NCBI RefSeq assembly: GCF_029852145.1
Contig: NC_079971.1
Span: forward strand, 20,707,563-20,771,562
Length of the DNA: 64,000 bases
Source: Microplitis mediator
Lineage: Eukaryota; Arthropoda; Insecta; Hymenoptera; Braconidae
Direction of reading: 5' to 3'
Both the position numbers and the translations under genes were made by a program. This document shows positions 10,884 to 21,589 of this stretch, piece by piece. Each line of letters opens with the position of its first letter. Within the stretch, counting starts at the first letter, position 1. Under the pieces are notes generated by a model. That model was not told the DNA's origin and ran no database searches. It saw only the letters and a program-made list of their open reading frames with translations.

Positions 10884-11290
10884 AGACCAAGTAGTTAAGG
10901 CCAATGTATGTCAGACGTGAGATACAAAGTTTAAAAATTAATATCTTTAAAACTAACAAAGTTTTAAACTCGTGCTTGTGCTCAAAATTTTAGTCATACT
11001 TTTGGCCATATTTTCAAAAAAAAATGTTATCTAATTATCTTGATTAGTGTCTGAGAAAAAAATATTTAAAATCCAGGGTAATTAGACATTGGAATATTTA
11101 TAGCAATTTATGACCAATTTTGCCCCATTAAATTTTACGGCGAAAGATTCTTATTAAAAATCTCATTAACGAACTCAGCATATTTAAATCTACACTCATA
11201 TTATTTTCTGTCCATATCCCTTTCCATCTTTTAATTCCCTTTCTCTTTCCCTTACCCCCTTCCCCAAAATTTAAATAATTAAATCACGTT
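10884..11290. other. AT-rich stretch with no identified feature
   Basis: Contains GACCAATTTTGCCCCATTA (about 11112), a degraded copy of the GGGGCAAAATGG end motif, but no partner end was found. Confidence 0.4.
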
Positions 11291-11849
11291 CCATTAATAT
11301 AAGTACACGATAAAAATAATTAGATTGAATACTGTCAGCGGATAATTTGAAATCGAATACCAGCTTAATCCATCGTCCCAGCAGAGTTTAAAAAAAAACG
11401 AAACAATCGCATATGAAAAGGGTTGTGAAAAGAATATATGAAAATTGGACACTGATACTCTTGTGTCGACAGTGGCTTGTGTGGTTTTTCCTACCGCCAC
11501 TGAGCCCCCTCCTCTTTCAGCCACACGAGTGAAAGGGTGGGAAAAAAATAAAATAAAATAAAAACCGTAACCGAGGGTGGACTCGTTATTTTTATTTGCC
11601 GCTGCGTTTATCGAGGAAAAAAACACACCGGACGCTCTTTTAATGCCTTGAGGCAACCCAGTGCGTGTTTATACGTTAAATATTTCACACTTTGATTTAA
11701 TGACCGCGAAAAAAAATCCACAACGACCGACAAATAACATTTGAATACAATGTCGCCCAGATTACATGAAAAAAAATTTTTTAAATTGAAATGAATTTTT
11801 TTTTTATTCTTCTTATCATTGTTAAGCATTTATTTTTTATCTGGAGTAT
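11291..11849. other. GC-richer island 5
   Basis: Unique DNA (GC-richest at about 11460-11680). Two overlapping minus-strand frames of 120 and 73 codons have no recognised motif. Their low-complexity F/Y/S-rich ends suggest chance. Confidence 0.3.
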
Positions 11850-12115
11850 ACTAAACACATCAAAAAAAGGCTGTGAAAAATTTGAACCCTTTATGTCAAT
11901 TAGAAAAAAAGTTTTCTTTGTTTGGTATTTTCAAGGTCATCGATTTTTTTCGAAATTCGTCAATTAAAGCGACTTATCATCAGAAATAAATTTTGTTAAC
12001 CACAGAATCATTAAAATACACATTCCTAGACCTCGGAACTAACAAAAAAAAAATGATAAAAAATTTTATCAGAGTCCAAATAAATCTAAATAATATAAAT
12101 TTCGAATTTAAACTT
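11850..12115. repeat. Dispersed repeat family F, copy 1
   Basis: About 265 bases align in the same orientation with 14213-14480, sharing GAAAAAAAGTTTTCTTTGTT, TTTTCAAGGTCATCGATTTT and CCTCGGAAC. A third, shorter relative is at about 54830-54990. No inverted ends were seen and nothing is encoded. Confidence 0.75.
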
Positions 12116-13680
12116 GAAAGTAAACAGAATTTGTAGGGATTTTTGAAGTGAGAAGACAAATAATGTTAGAAATAGTTTATCCGAGAGGTTGAAGAGGGTG
12201 GAAGGCATGAAGAAGTGGTCCATAGACTCTGGAGAGAGGAAAAGAGTGAGAGGAGAGAAACTAGAGATTTCACGCGTTAGAATTATAGTCAAAACTTTTG
12301 GGCATTTATTTCACAAATCTGCATACAACGTCCGTTTTACCCGTTTCCTTGTCTCCGTGTTTTCAACCCATTCATTTTTTTTCCTTTTTTTTAATTTTTA
12401 ATAAAATAAAACAGAATAAAGCGAACATTTAAAATGAGGTAGAATGTATAAAAAGAGATGTCATTTTTTTTTTGTAATTTAAACAATTTCCAGACGGGGG
12501 ATTTAATGAAAATTTTAGCTACCCTTATAATTGAGTTAAGAGGGAAGAATAATCTCGCGTTGGATCGAACGAAAATTTAGCAACCAAGTTTACGTGGCGC
12601 AAGTACCAACGAACGAACGAACGAACCTGGTCTCCGCCATTCTCGAATTATTGATAGAAGATGGTAGAAAGATAGCAGACGAAAAGACCCAGCAGGAGGA
12701 GGCGGGGGAGGTGGGAAAGGAGGAGAGATGGAAGATGAAGAAGAAGCTTTAGATGCTGAGGGTGAGTTCGGTTGGTAGAAGAGGGGCTGGAGGAAGACTG
12801 AAGGGGTGGCTCGCCCGCGGCCTTTAACTTGCGCTCACAAAATTTACGGCTACGGCAACTACCACCTTAAACTCCGCGGGACCACCCGCTCTAACCGAAT
12901 ATACTTCCCCTTGCCCCGCTTGGCTCAAACTCCCCACGGTCCTTTTCCACTTTATACTTGTCCTCGTCACGGTTTTATTTCTCTTCTTCTACTTCTTCGC
13001 TTCCAGTGCTGCCACTTCTTCTTCCTCCTCCTCGTTCTCTTTCTCTTCCACTACTTCCGCGTCGCGCTGAGGTACCAGGCTGCTGAAACTTTACAAATTT
13101 GTATCGTTAAATTTTATGGGCTACGTTTACGAGATGGTCCAACATTATGTCGATAAAGATTCTTGTTCCTTTTTTTTTTTATTAAAGTTGTTTTTAATTT
13201 TTTTTTATGCATTAAATTATGCATAAAATTGATTCATAAATATTTCTTCCATACATTGATGTTTAAATTACGATATCTCGTTATCTAACAATTTCACGGA
13301 AAAATTTGTTGATATCATTTTTGTAGAAAATTTAATTTCCTACAAATTTATTTCAGTAGATTTTCAATGTATCTTTCATAGTTTAGCGCAAAACCTCGCC
13401 AGAAGTAATAAATGTCATAATTTTCGAAGGAATAAATTTTGGAAAATTTTTTTCCTTTCAATTGATGATTTTCACAGAATTTTTAAATTTATTTCAAAAA
13501 TTAATTCAGTGAAAAATTATTTTTTTGTTCAAATAAAATTAAATATTAAATGAAGGCATGTTCATATAAAATATTATAATTAAAAAATATGAATGTAATT
13601 ATAAGAGAAGTTTAATAATTTATTATATTTAACTTTGTTCAATAATATACGACAAGGTTTGCCTTTGAAAGTAACCAACC
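12116..13680. other. GC-richer island 6 with AT-rich flanks
   Basis: About 12540-13160 is GC-richer: a GAAC tetranucleotide run (12609-12625), TCTCCGCCATTCTCG (12631-12645, PHO/YY1-like on the minus strand), then purine-rich DNA (12650-12790) switching to pyrimidine-rich DNA (12900-13060). GAGGGTGAGTTC at about 12758 resembles a splice donor. The 116-codon plus frame (12806-13156) is Leu/Phe/Arg-rich where the CT-rich tract is read, so I do not call it. About 13160-13680 is AT-rich and holds a 'TGTAGAAAATTTAATTTCCT' hairpin repeat fragment (about 13320). Confidence 0.3.
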
Positions 13681-13796
13681 AATTGTGTCAAGTACCGAGG
13701 CGCCTGTTAGACGCAGCATCTAATTTCATTGCACTCGAGCGACCGCGATGCATGTACCGCTTCCTTTAACGCTCAGTCATTTTCTGAGAGAGTTGA

Positions 13797-14138
13797 AAGC
13801 CTTCTATGCTATATAATGTTGCCACAAAAACTACTACTTTCATTACATTTACTGAAACTATTTTTAGTCTGTCCGTATTGGAACACTTTGAAGATCGCTT
13901 CGTTGCTCGTTTAATGTTTTCAGGAAATATTCAATATTTTCTGATTTTCCAATCGAATAAAGCGAAATTCGGTCAAGATATAAAATACATTTTTTTAAAC
14001 CAGCCGGAAAATTTGATTGAAATAATATCTCCAGTTTTTCGTCTGGCCCAACTTTCCCCAGAACATGATATTGCACTCATCGACCATTTTATTTCTAGTA
14101 CAGGAAAAAATGACAAGGAAATAGCGAAATTCGCATGA
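13797..14138 (+). CDS. Unrecognised open frame, about 110 residues
   Basis: An open frame follows a TGA at 13794, with the first ATG at 13806 and a stop at 14136-14138. The predicted protein has balanced composition, including segments FSLSVLEHFEDRFVARLMF and PVFRLAQLSPEHDIALIDHF and a hydrophilic end GKNDKEIAKFA. That contrasts with the K/N/F-only noise elsewhere. Codons use a mix of third bases. An overlapping frame (13729-13914) is also open, so a frameshifted or spliced gene is possible. No domain, signal or splice site convinces me. It sits between two direct copies of repeat F (11850 and 14213), which might mean it belongs to a larger mobile element. Family unknown; a chance frame remains possible. 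Confidence 0.22.
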   Translation, partial: KPSMLYNVATKTTTFITFTETIFSLSVLEHFEDRFVARLMFSGNIQYFLIFQSNKAKFGQDIKYIFLNQPENLIEIISPVFRLAQLSPEHDIALIDHFISSTGKNDKEIAKFA

Positions 14139-14212
14139 ACCAAAATTTCTCTCATTATAATTACAGATGTCGCCTTACAGTGCAGTATTGGTCTTACTAA
14201 TTATTAGTCTAA

Positions 14213-14480
14213 AATGTGCTAGACACATCAGAAAAAGTCTTTGTAAAATTTGAACCCTTAATATTAATTAGAAAAAAAGTTTTCTTTGTTTAGTATTTTC
14301 AAGGTCATCGATTTTTTTCAAAATTTGTCATTTAAAAGGATTTACGATTAAAAATAAATTTTTTTAACCACAGTATTATTGAGATACGCACTCCTAGGCC
14401 TCGGAACCATAAAAAAAAAAAATGATAAAAAATTTTTAAGGAGTCAAAATTCATCTAAACAAAATAAATTTTGAATTTTA
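14213..14480. repeat. Dispersed repeat family F, copy 2
   Basis: Direct copy of 11850-12115 about 2.36 kb away, with roughly one base in six or seven changed by eye. The DNA between includes a non-repetitive GC-richer island, so an LTR pair is unlikely. Confidence 0.75.
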
Positions 14481-15285
14481 ACGTAAAAAAGGTTATTGAA
14501 TGTTAAGTTAATCATATTTAGAACATTACTAGGTAGTATTGTTATCAATTATATTTATTTAGTGACTGAGGACAAATAGAAATATTGAAAAATCACACTG
14601 GCCATTTTTTTAGAGGATAATTTCATCCCCCTCCCCTCCAGCTTCTAAAAAATTTGGTCTAACAGAATGATATCCGTATAAAACTTGATTTATTTATTTT
14701 TTTTTACGGTAAATATAATTTTTTGAGTAAGTATGAAATAGAGAATTAACAGGTTCACGTGTAGTGCGTTTTGAGAATCTTCCTGCAAGTTAAGTTGCCG
14801 ACTTAGCTGAAACATTTTTAGGGGTTATCTTAATCTCGGTGGATTACCGCGACCCTCTCAACCATCCGGAACGCGATACATACATAGAAAGACACTTAAA
14901 CGGAAAAGTACATACGCATAAGGATAACGTTCTTGCAGAAAGTCGTTTGTGTATACTGTTGTCAGACACTATGCAAGACAATCTTGTGTTTACTTTCAAT
15001 CCCTTTACGACCTAACTATTTTTTTTTATTCTGCTTCCCATTTTTTTTTATACTTGAGACTTTATAAGCCCCAGATTAACAAGTACTTGAATTTAAAAAA
15101 ATATGTTACTAATTAAAATAATTAGTTTAATTTTTTTGTTTTATTGTAATAGAAAATTACATTTTTTTTTTCTTTTAAATTAAAGCTTGAGAAGTAAAAT
15201 TTAAAATTCAATTTTTCTTAATAGGAACCTAAAAAATTTTTTGTAATACTTATAGAGAAATAAATTAAAATTTGAAAATTAATTT
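14481..15285. other. AT-rich DNA with a short unique segment
   Basis: About 14740-15010 is GC-richer and unique (includes GGATTACCGCGACCCTCTC); no frame stands out. The remainder is AT-rich without recognised structure. Confidence 0.4.
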
Positions 15286-15289
15286 AACC

Positions 15290-15665
15290 CTCAAGGTTCA
15301 CTTGGGTTCCAGAAGGACTCGTACTAATTTTCAACGCAAAATTTCCAATCTAATTCTTTTATCTTTCAAATCTAAATATGTCAATAATTATTCAGTTTTC
15401 GAAAAAACTAATTGATACCTTTTTTGTAGAAAATTTTAAGTACTACAAAAAAGATCTCCTGTATTTTTTCAAAAAACTCAATATTTATAAAGATATTTGT
15501 AAAAAACCAATTAAACTTTTTTTCCTAGACTTTTAAATTTTCCATTGGAAATTTTTTGTTTGTTTTACCAAAATAAATATATATTAAAAAAAAATTCAAT
15601 CTTTTTATTGATCTTATGCCAAAGTAAATTTATTTGTCAATAATTTTTCTCAAAAACATTAAAAA
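15290..15665. repeat. Diverged repeat V, copy 1
   Basis: Aligns loosely in the same orientation with 42430-42840: 'ACCTTTTTTGTAGAAAATTT', 'CAAAAAACTCAATATTTATA', 'CATTGGAAATTTTTTG' and 'CCAAAGTAAATTTATTTGTC' all have counterparts in order. The divergence is high, so this is an old copy. Confidence 0.55.
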
Positions 15666-16215
15666 ATATAAGAAAGTTACCTCATATATTTTTATTTGCA
15701 AAAAAATAATTTTCGACCCAAAAAATTTTGTATTTTCAATTCATACTGAAAAAAATTTCTATAGGCGAGTAAAAATTTTCTCAAGCCGGATGAAAATTTT
15801 TAAGCCAAGAAATTTTGTTTTTTTGTCTACCAAAAAATCTTTTTCCATTTTTTTTATCACAATTATTTTTTTTCAACTAAAAATTAAAAGTTATTTTAAA
15901 CTCAGAAGTTCGAAATTTCCAAAAAAAAAATTACCAGCCCACAGTAAATAGAAAATTAAATTTTTTTTTCATTCACTTTTTAAAAAAAAAAAAAAAATTT
16001 AATCCCTTTTTCAAATTTTCTTTTAATATCAGCCATGGAAACTGCAGACTAAAAACTTTAATACAAAAAATTTATCAGTTCGCCTCGACTATTTTTAAAA
16101 AAAATATCAAAAATTAAATTCCGAATCCCATAAATTCAATTTTCTCATCAATGATATTGAATTTTTAATAAAATAAAAATGAAATATATTCTGAAGGTAT
16201 GAATAAATATATAGT
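15666..16215. other. AT-rich debris with CAAGAAATTTT motifs
   Basis: About 15745-15830 carries 'ACTGAAAAAAATTTCTATAG', 'TCAAGCCGGATG' and 'AAGCCAAGAAATTTTG', resembling the element Y class at 48.3-48.9 kb. Low-complexity homopolymers follow. The 105-codon frame here is K/F/I-only. Confidence 0.4.
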
Positions 16216-16520
16216 TCATGTAAATAAATAAAAAAAAAAAAAAAGTAGAGATCCTTTTAATACAAGTAACTTTTTGTTGGGGCACAAAGCCAGTATGTTT
16301 TCACTCAAGAACGGGTTAGCCGCGATTCCGGGCCGGAGGGGTAGCTGGTAATTTTTCACTTGGACCTTTCCTTGCCTCTCTACAACCCCCGTTGACATTT
16401 CCACCCCCTATTTGTATCTACGACCCACGAGCGCCGGACGTTGCCGACCACTTCATAAAATTACTTTATTACTCGTCCGGCCGGACTCTCGACCGTTTGC
16501 CAATTTTTTTTTTCTACGCT
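16216..16520. other. GC-richer island 7
   Basis: A sharp GC rise with AGCCGCGATTCCGGGCCGG, GAGCGCCGGACGTTGCCGAC and CGTCCGGCCGGACTCTCGAC, including the CGGCCG-type palindrome GTCCGGCCGGAC. Short frames on both strands have no recognised family. CpG-bearing unique DNA, possibly regulatory. Confidence 0.3.
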
Positions 16521-18710
16521 AACATATGTCTCCAGTATCCTTTAAAAAAACACTATCCATTTATTACAACTTGCCAACTATTTAATTTTATTTTATGTCA
16601 TTTTTTAAATTATTAACATTCATAATTTTGAATAATTCCTGGGAAATTTTTTTTTATTAATTAAATTAATATTTACAGATAAATATTTAAATATCAATGG
16701 GTGGGTTCAATGATCAAAGTCTTGATTGACTTTCGATGGTAATTCAAAAAATAAATGAATAAATAAAATATTAAAAGGTAAATAAATATTTATTTATTTG
16801 TTGAGTCAGCAAATAAATTTTGTTTGTTGTTTATTATTTTATTTGTTCGACGATCAATATCAGCAGTAAGTTGCTATTATTTTTTTCCACCCACACTAAA
16901 TACGATAGAAAATTTTTAAAAATAATAATGACAGCTCGGAAAAAATAATCGATGAGCTCAAGCTTTTAAATAAAAATTTCGGTTGTTTTTAAGTTATTTA
17001 GATTTTAAAGCACAAAATTTACAATAATTTTATTATTTTTCTCAATAATCCGCAGATTCGTAAGTAAGATTTTTAAAAAAACTTTAAAAAAAGCTAAAAG
17101 ATAATTTTTTACCGCCGAAATGTCAAACCTCCGCTGCATAATTTCTTTCTTAAATAATTAATTTATAGAAATAAAAATGACTAATTTCGATCCTTGAGGA
17201 TTAAGATCGATTTAATTATTTGTAATATAAATATTTAAATATTAAGGGGCTGGTCAAATTAACCGATTTCTGATTAACTTTAGATGCCAGCAAATTTGGT
17301 GGCCGTGTCCATGAACTTTGTCGAGCTAATCCGAGAAAATAAAATAATTTTGTTGTTTATTAAATATCCACTAATTTAACTTTTTATTTTATTTTCGAAT
17401 TCTATTTAAATATAAGAAACAAAGTGTTTATTTACTGGGACCGATAATTTAAAAGTTGCCCAGTTATTAAACACTGGGCGATTATTTTTGCTGGTGTTCA
17501 AACTTTCTTATAGACTGGACTGTTTAGGTCTGTCCTTAACCACTTTGACGCCTGAGATTAGTGATAATATTTAATAATTATTTATTTAGTTATCGTGGAA
17601 TTAATAAATAATGTCGGCACATCTCGACAGACATATATATTCATAAAAAAATGTAATTGTGATAAATGAATATATACAATAGGTGTATAGATAAATATAT
17701 TTGTCTGTCCAACCACTGGGACAGTCGTCTAATTAGACCCGTTTTTTTAAATCCTTTAATTACCGAACTTTAGTATCCTTACAATTGTTATATATTTTTA
17801 CCCACTATTATTTATATAAAACCGACTTTGATCCTTCTTAAAAAATACAAACACTTGTTTGGAATACAAAAAAAATCCAAAATAATTTTTTTATTTTCAT
17901 ATTTTTAAAAAAATTATTCAATAAATTTTTAACTTTATCTACTGCGCCGGCGCCACCTTACGATTAATTAAAATTGTTAATTATAAAATCATTCAGTAGA
18001 ACATAAGACAGGAAGTTCACGGTTCAAATCCAAATCATCGTCTTTGGATTATATAAATTTTTATTTTTTTTTTGGACTAAAAAAAGTCTGGTATATTTTT
18101 AAAAGTTTAGACACAAATTTATAATACGCGGGAAATATTAATAAGGAATAAAATAATTTAAGTAGCAAGGAATGAAACAATAAATAAAAAAGATCAAGGG
18201 TCGCCATAACTTAGTGGCATATTAGATTACAAGTTGAAACATCTGCAGAATCTCGGACTGTGGCGATAAATATCAGTTAGAAATAAAATGGCACAAGACC
18301 CTCATACTCAACCACTTTTCATTTTCTTCATCGTATCTTGGTGTCCTCCCATACTCGGGCTCTTTTTACATCTCGTAGTTCTTCTTGGTAACTTAGTTAG
18401 TGATTGTAGCCATGTCTGACTATTTCTTATTTAGTCTCCTTCCCGGTACACCAGTGAGTGTAGGGAGACTTGTTGTGTTATACGACAGCCACAAAATAAT
18501 ATAAGTAAGCACTGTTTTATATGGTTAGACAAACACTTAAATACATTTAAATGTCCTCTGTCTACGACATTCATTTATTGTCCTCTTGTGTCATTTATTC
18601 GTATTTATAATATACTTAACTTTTTACAGTAATGTTTTTTTTTTTTTATTTACCAAGTCAAAAATTATTATTTTATTAAAAATTTGTTGTTACATAATAT
18701 ATGTATATAC
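16521..18710. other. Long AT-rich stretch, mostly unresolved
   Basis: AAATAAATA-type low-complexity DNA with small unique patches (17246-17345, 17440-17560, 18190-18480). No gene, no matched ends and no second copy were found. A tRNA-like B-box fragment is noted separately at about 17996-18034. Confidence 0.4.
17996..18034 (+). other. tRNA-like fragment (B-box), possible SINE relic
   Basis: CAGTAGAACATAAGAC is followed by GGTTCAAATCC, a match to the RNA polymerase III B-box consensus GGTTCRANTCC. The preceding piece resembles the D-loop/anticodon side of a tRNA. The T-stem does not pair well and the acceptor arm and a proper A-box are missing, so this is not a functional tRNA. It could be a SINE head or chance. 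Confidence 0.2.
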
Positions 18711-19230
18711 AGGGGAAGGGGGGGGGGGCAAAAGGGGGTAGGGTAGGCAAAACGGGGTACCCCCAAAATTTGGAAAAAAAAAATTTATATTGTAAATGGT
18801 TTTTAAACATTCCAAAATCACTTCTGTAAATATAATTAAGCGTTACTATGAATTTTTTTTGGTAAACTTTTTCAAAAATCAATTGTCAGTTGAAAAATAT
18901 TAATGACGTTTGTTTTATGATAAAAACTATTGAAAATTTTGTTTCTTCTTTTGTATCCAATGAACATGTAAAATATAATTTTTCTTCATGTAAATTACTT
19001 ACAAAAAAATTCAACTTAATCAAATTCGTTTAAAATCCAGAAATTTTATTTTTTACCTTTTTTAGGGGGTACCCCACTTTGCCCGCAAAAATGAAAAATT
19101 TTTTTTTTCAACGGTAACTGAAAATTTCTTCTATTCACTTTGAATATCATTAAAAAAAAAGATTTAGCGTATTTGATTCCTCGAAAACTTGGTATTTCCT
19201 TAAGTACCCCCTTTTGCCCCTCCCTCCCCT
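18711..19230. mobile_element. Family D TIR element, copy 1 (520 bp)
   Basis: Left end AGGGGAAGGGGGGGGGGGCA; the right end in reverse is AGGGGAGGGAGGGGCAAAAG, followed on both sides by GGGGGTA. Internal GGGGTACCCC palindromes (18756, about 19067) sit near both ends beside AAAACGGGG/CCCCACTTTGCCC. A second copy at 45411 shares the interior (CATTCCAAAATCACTTCTGT). It is non-coding: a MITE of the G-rich 'GGGGCAAAA' end class. Confidence 0.88.
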
Positions 19231-19346
19231 ATATAAATATGTATATTAGGGTGGTCGTTAAAAATTAAATTTTTTCAGACGCCCCATAAAAAGGTTCTTT
19301 TTACCCGATGAAAAAAGATTTTATACAATTGTATAAAATTATATAC

Positions 19347-19534
19347 AAAAAATGGCCCGATCCAATTGTATACAATTCTATACAAAATGTTTATAAGTCT
19401 ATATAATTATATACAATTTTATACAAATTATATACAATTCTATATAATTGCAATATATAGAATTGTATACAATTTGTATAGAATTGTATACAATTTCTAT
19501 ACAAATTGTATACAATTGGATCGGGCCATTTTTT
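19347..19534. mobile_element. Small palindromic element built of TATACAATT motifs
   Basis: AAAAAATGGCCCGATCCAAT at the left is mirrored by ATTGGATCGGGCCATTTTTT at the right without mismatch. Between them nearly every base belongs to overlapping TATACAATT / AATTGTATA / TCTATAC motifs in both orientations. The ends plus motif array could fold into many alternative hairpins. Confidence 0.88.
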
Positions 19535-19823
19535 CTATACAATTATATATAGTCTATATATAATTATATATAGTGTAGGGAAGGGTGGGGCAGAGCGGCC
19601 CCCCTAAGCCAATTATTATTTTTTGTGGCTTTCAACCATATGATCACTTTACTTTTGTCCTATTTCGAACAAATTTATGGACATTTTTCCAAAATTCTGA
19701 AAAAAATTTTTTTTTTTTGTGGGGCAGAGCGGCCCCCCTTCAAAAAGTGATAAAAAAATTTTTTTTTTTCGTTTTTTTTTTTTTAAATTGTTTTCATCAT
19801 TAAGAATGTATTTCTTTCTCTTG

Positions 19824-20121
19824 CACGGAAAAAAGAGCAGTTGAAAAATTACAGTTTCGTATAGTAGTAAAGCGCTCCGAGCTTGAAACTGTAAAAATTA
19901 CATTTTTTATCAGTAAATTTTACAGAAATAACAAATTTTACAGTTTCAAACTCGATATTGTCGATTTAAACTGTAAAATTTGCTGCTTAAAATTGTATTA
20001 ATTTTATTACTATACCAAATTTCTAAAATTACAGTTTAAGCTTTAATGTTTAAAGATTTTTGCCCCGAAAGCCCTTTTTACTGTAAAAACTGTGATGTTT
20101 CAACTGCTGTTTTTTCCGTGT
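19824..20121. mobile_element. Nested element, level 4: CACGGAAA-ended MITE K (about 298 bp)
   Basis: Left CACGGAAAAAAGAGCAGTTG; right end complement CACGGAAAAAACAGCAGTTG. The next bases AAA..TTACAG are also mirrored. The interior repeats TACAGTTT / AAACTGTAA in both directions, again echoing the subterminal motif. The CACGGA end is shared with the elements at 56474, 58179 and (as CATGGA/CACGGA) 59376. Confidence 0.88.
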
Positions 20122-20654
20122 GACAACTATTTTTGGTTTTATATTACTCGAAAAAAATTTTTTAAAGCGTAAAAAATCGTTCACTCTCGATTACTTTAAT
20201 TACTAATTGTTATTTAATAAAATAAAAATCAATTCTATAATTTTACTTTATTTCAAAAATTTATCAACTAAAAAAAAAAATTTAATTTTTATAAATTTTT
20301 AGTGACCAAATTTGCCTCTTACATAAAGAAACGGCTGAAAAATATGAAAAAATAATTTTTTCGAAAGTTTCGGCTGGTCCATTTTGCCCCAGGTGTTATG
20401 CGTAGGGCTAGAAATGTGGAATTCTACTAATTTTTTTTTAATTTGACGATAAAAATATGAAAAAATCACTTTTTCTAAATTTTGGGCTTGTCCATTTTGC
20501 CTCAAATGTCATGCGTAGGGGTAAAAATGCGCAAACATATCGGATTTATAGTAATTAGTCGAAAAAAAAATTTTTTTCTGCCCTCCGGCCGGAAAGTGGC
20601 AACTTTCGGGCCGCTGCCCTAAACGAAGTTGCAACTTTCCGGCTTCGTCGAGCA

Positions 20655-20789
20655 GAAAAATAGTATACGCACCTTGGCCAGTAAAAAAGAAAGCCTCAGA
20701 CCACATGTTTGTCAGCCTCGGCCAACAATTACATGTGCTCTGAGACTTTTCTTATTTTACTGGCCTAGGTATGTAATATACTATTTTTT
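20655..20789. mobile_element. Small inverted-repeat element inside level 3
   Basis: AAAAATAGTATACGCACCTT...GGCCAGTAAAA on the left is mirrored by TTTTACTGGCCTAGGTATGT...ATACTATTTTTT on the right, and GCCTCAGACCACATGT by ACATGTGCTCTGAGAC. The loop is about 25 bases. The preceding 70 bases (20580-20650) hold another palindromic GC-rich piece, GGAAAGTGGCAACTTTC / GTTGCAACTTTCC. Confidence 0.8.
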
Positions 20790-21589
20790 GGTCAAAATTT
20801 CAGGGGGGCCGCTCTGCCCCACCCTCCCCTATATATAATTGTATGAAATCTTTTTTCATCGGGTACTGAAAAAATACGTGGGGAATTCGGTTTTTTTTTT
20901 AGTAAAAAAAACATGTGCCTCAGGATGATCAAAGTCCATTTGTCGATACAATCGCGATTTTTTAAAATATCTCATGAAATATGCAGATTAACGGAAAAAA
21001 TCATAGGAACAATTTTATAGGAAATTAAATTCTTGACAAAAAAGGTCGTGTTTATTTTTTAAATAAAATGTACATTTATGAAGATATTTTAAAAAAACTT
21101 TTTTAGATCTTATCAATTGGGCATTTTAAGGATAACGAATGTTAAAAATAGCGTTTTTTCTTAAATATAGACAACTTTGTAACTCGTAACATATCAATCC
21201 TTAATGCTTGTTATAGTTACTATATACTTAGAAAAATTTTATTTTCAAAATTTGTAATCCTTAAAACGCTCAATTTTTAGGATTTAAAAAAGGTTTTTTT
21301 AAAATATCTTCATAAATGTACATTTTATTTAAAAAATGAACCTGACCTTTTTTGTCAAGAATTTAATTTCCTACAAAATTGTTCCTATGATTTTTCCTTT
21401 GATCTGCATATTTCATGAGATATTTAAAAAAAACCGCGATTGCATCGAAAAATGAACTTTGATCGTCCTGCGACACGTGTTCTTTTTACTAAAAAAAAAA
21501 AACCAAATTGCCCACATATTTTTCCACTAAAAAGACGTTTTTTATGAGGCGTCTGAGAAAATTTAAATTTTAACGACCACCCTAATGAT

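Larger units (their letters stand above)
19577..20830. mobile_element. Nested element, level 3: G-rich TIR element
   Basis: Left end AGGGAAGGGTGGGGCAGAGC then GGCCCCCCT; the right end is its inverted copy (AGGGGGGCCGCTCTGCCCCA then CCCTCCCCT), with only one or two differences over about 30 bases. An internal echo GTGGGGCAGAGCGGCCCCCC occurs at about 19720, and CCATTTTGCC lines at 20380 and 20490. It belongs to the same end class as D and X. Two further inverted-repeat elements (19824-20121 and 20655-20789) lie inside. Confidence 0.9.
19302..20865. mobile_element. Nested element, level 2
   Basis: Inverted ends TACCCGATGAAAAAAGATTT (left) and the complement of AAATCTTTTTTCATCGGGTA (right), followed on both sides by ATACAATTGTAT-like sequence. 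It interrupts the left arm of the outer foldback. Its interior holds the TATACAATT array (19347-19534) and the G-rich element at 19577-20830. Confidence 0.85.
19247..21589. mobile_element. Outer foldback element with stacked nested insertions
   Basis: The ends are near-perfect inverted copies over about 50 bases: ATTAGGGTGGTCGTTAAAAA ... CAGACGCC.CATAAAAA. After the nested insertion (19302-20865) the arm continues at 20866 and pairs with the right arm for some 270 bases (20866-21130 with about 21270-21540): for example ATCGCGATTTTTTAAAATAT against ATATTTAAAAAAAACCGCGAT. The whole right part can fold into a long hairpin with a loop near 21140-21270. No protein is encoded. Removing 19302-20865 restores a continuous arm, which supports the insertion order. 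Confidence 0.88.

Noticed and set aside
11850..14480. Repeat F pair as long terminal repeats of a retroelement
   Set aside because: The DNA between holds a non-repetitive GC-richer island and no gag/pol-like frame; divergence between the copies is high; no primer-binding site or TG..CA ends.
17996..18034. Functional tRNA gene
   Set aside because: No acceptor stem, no A-box and poor T-stem pairing around the B-box match.
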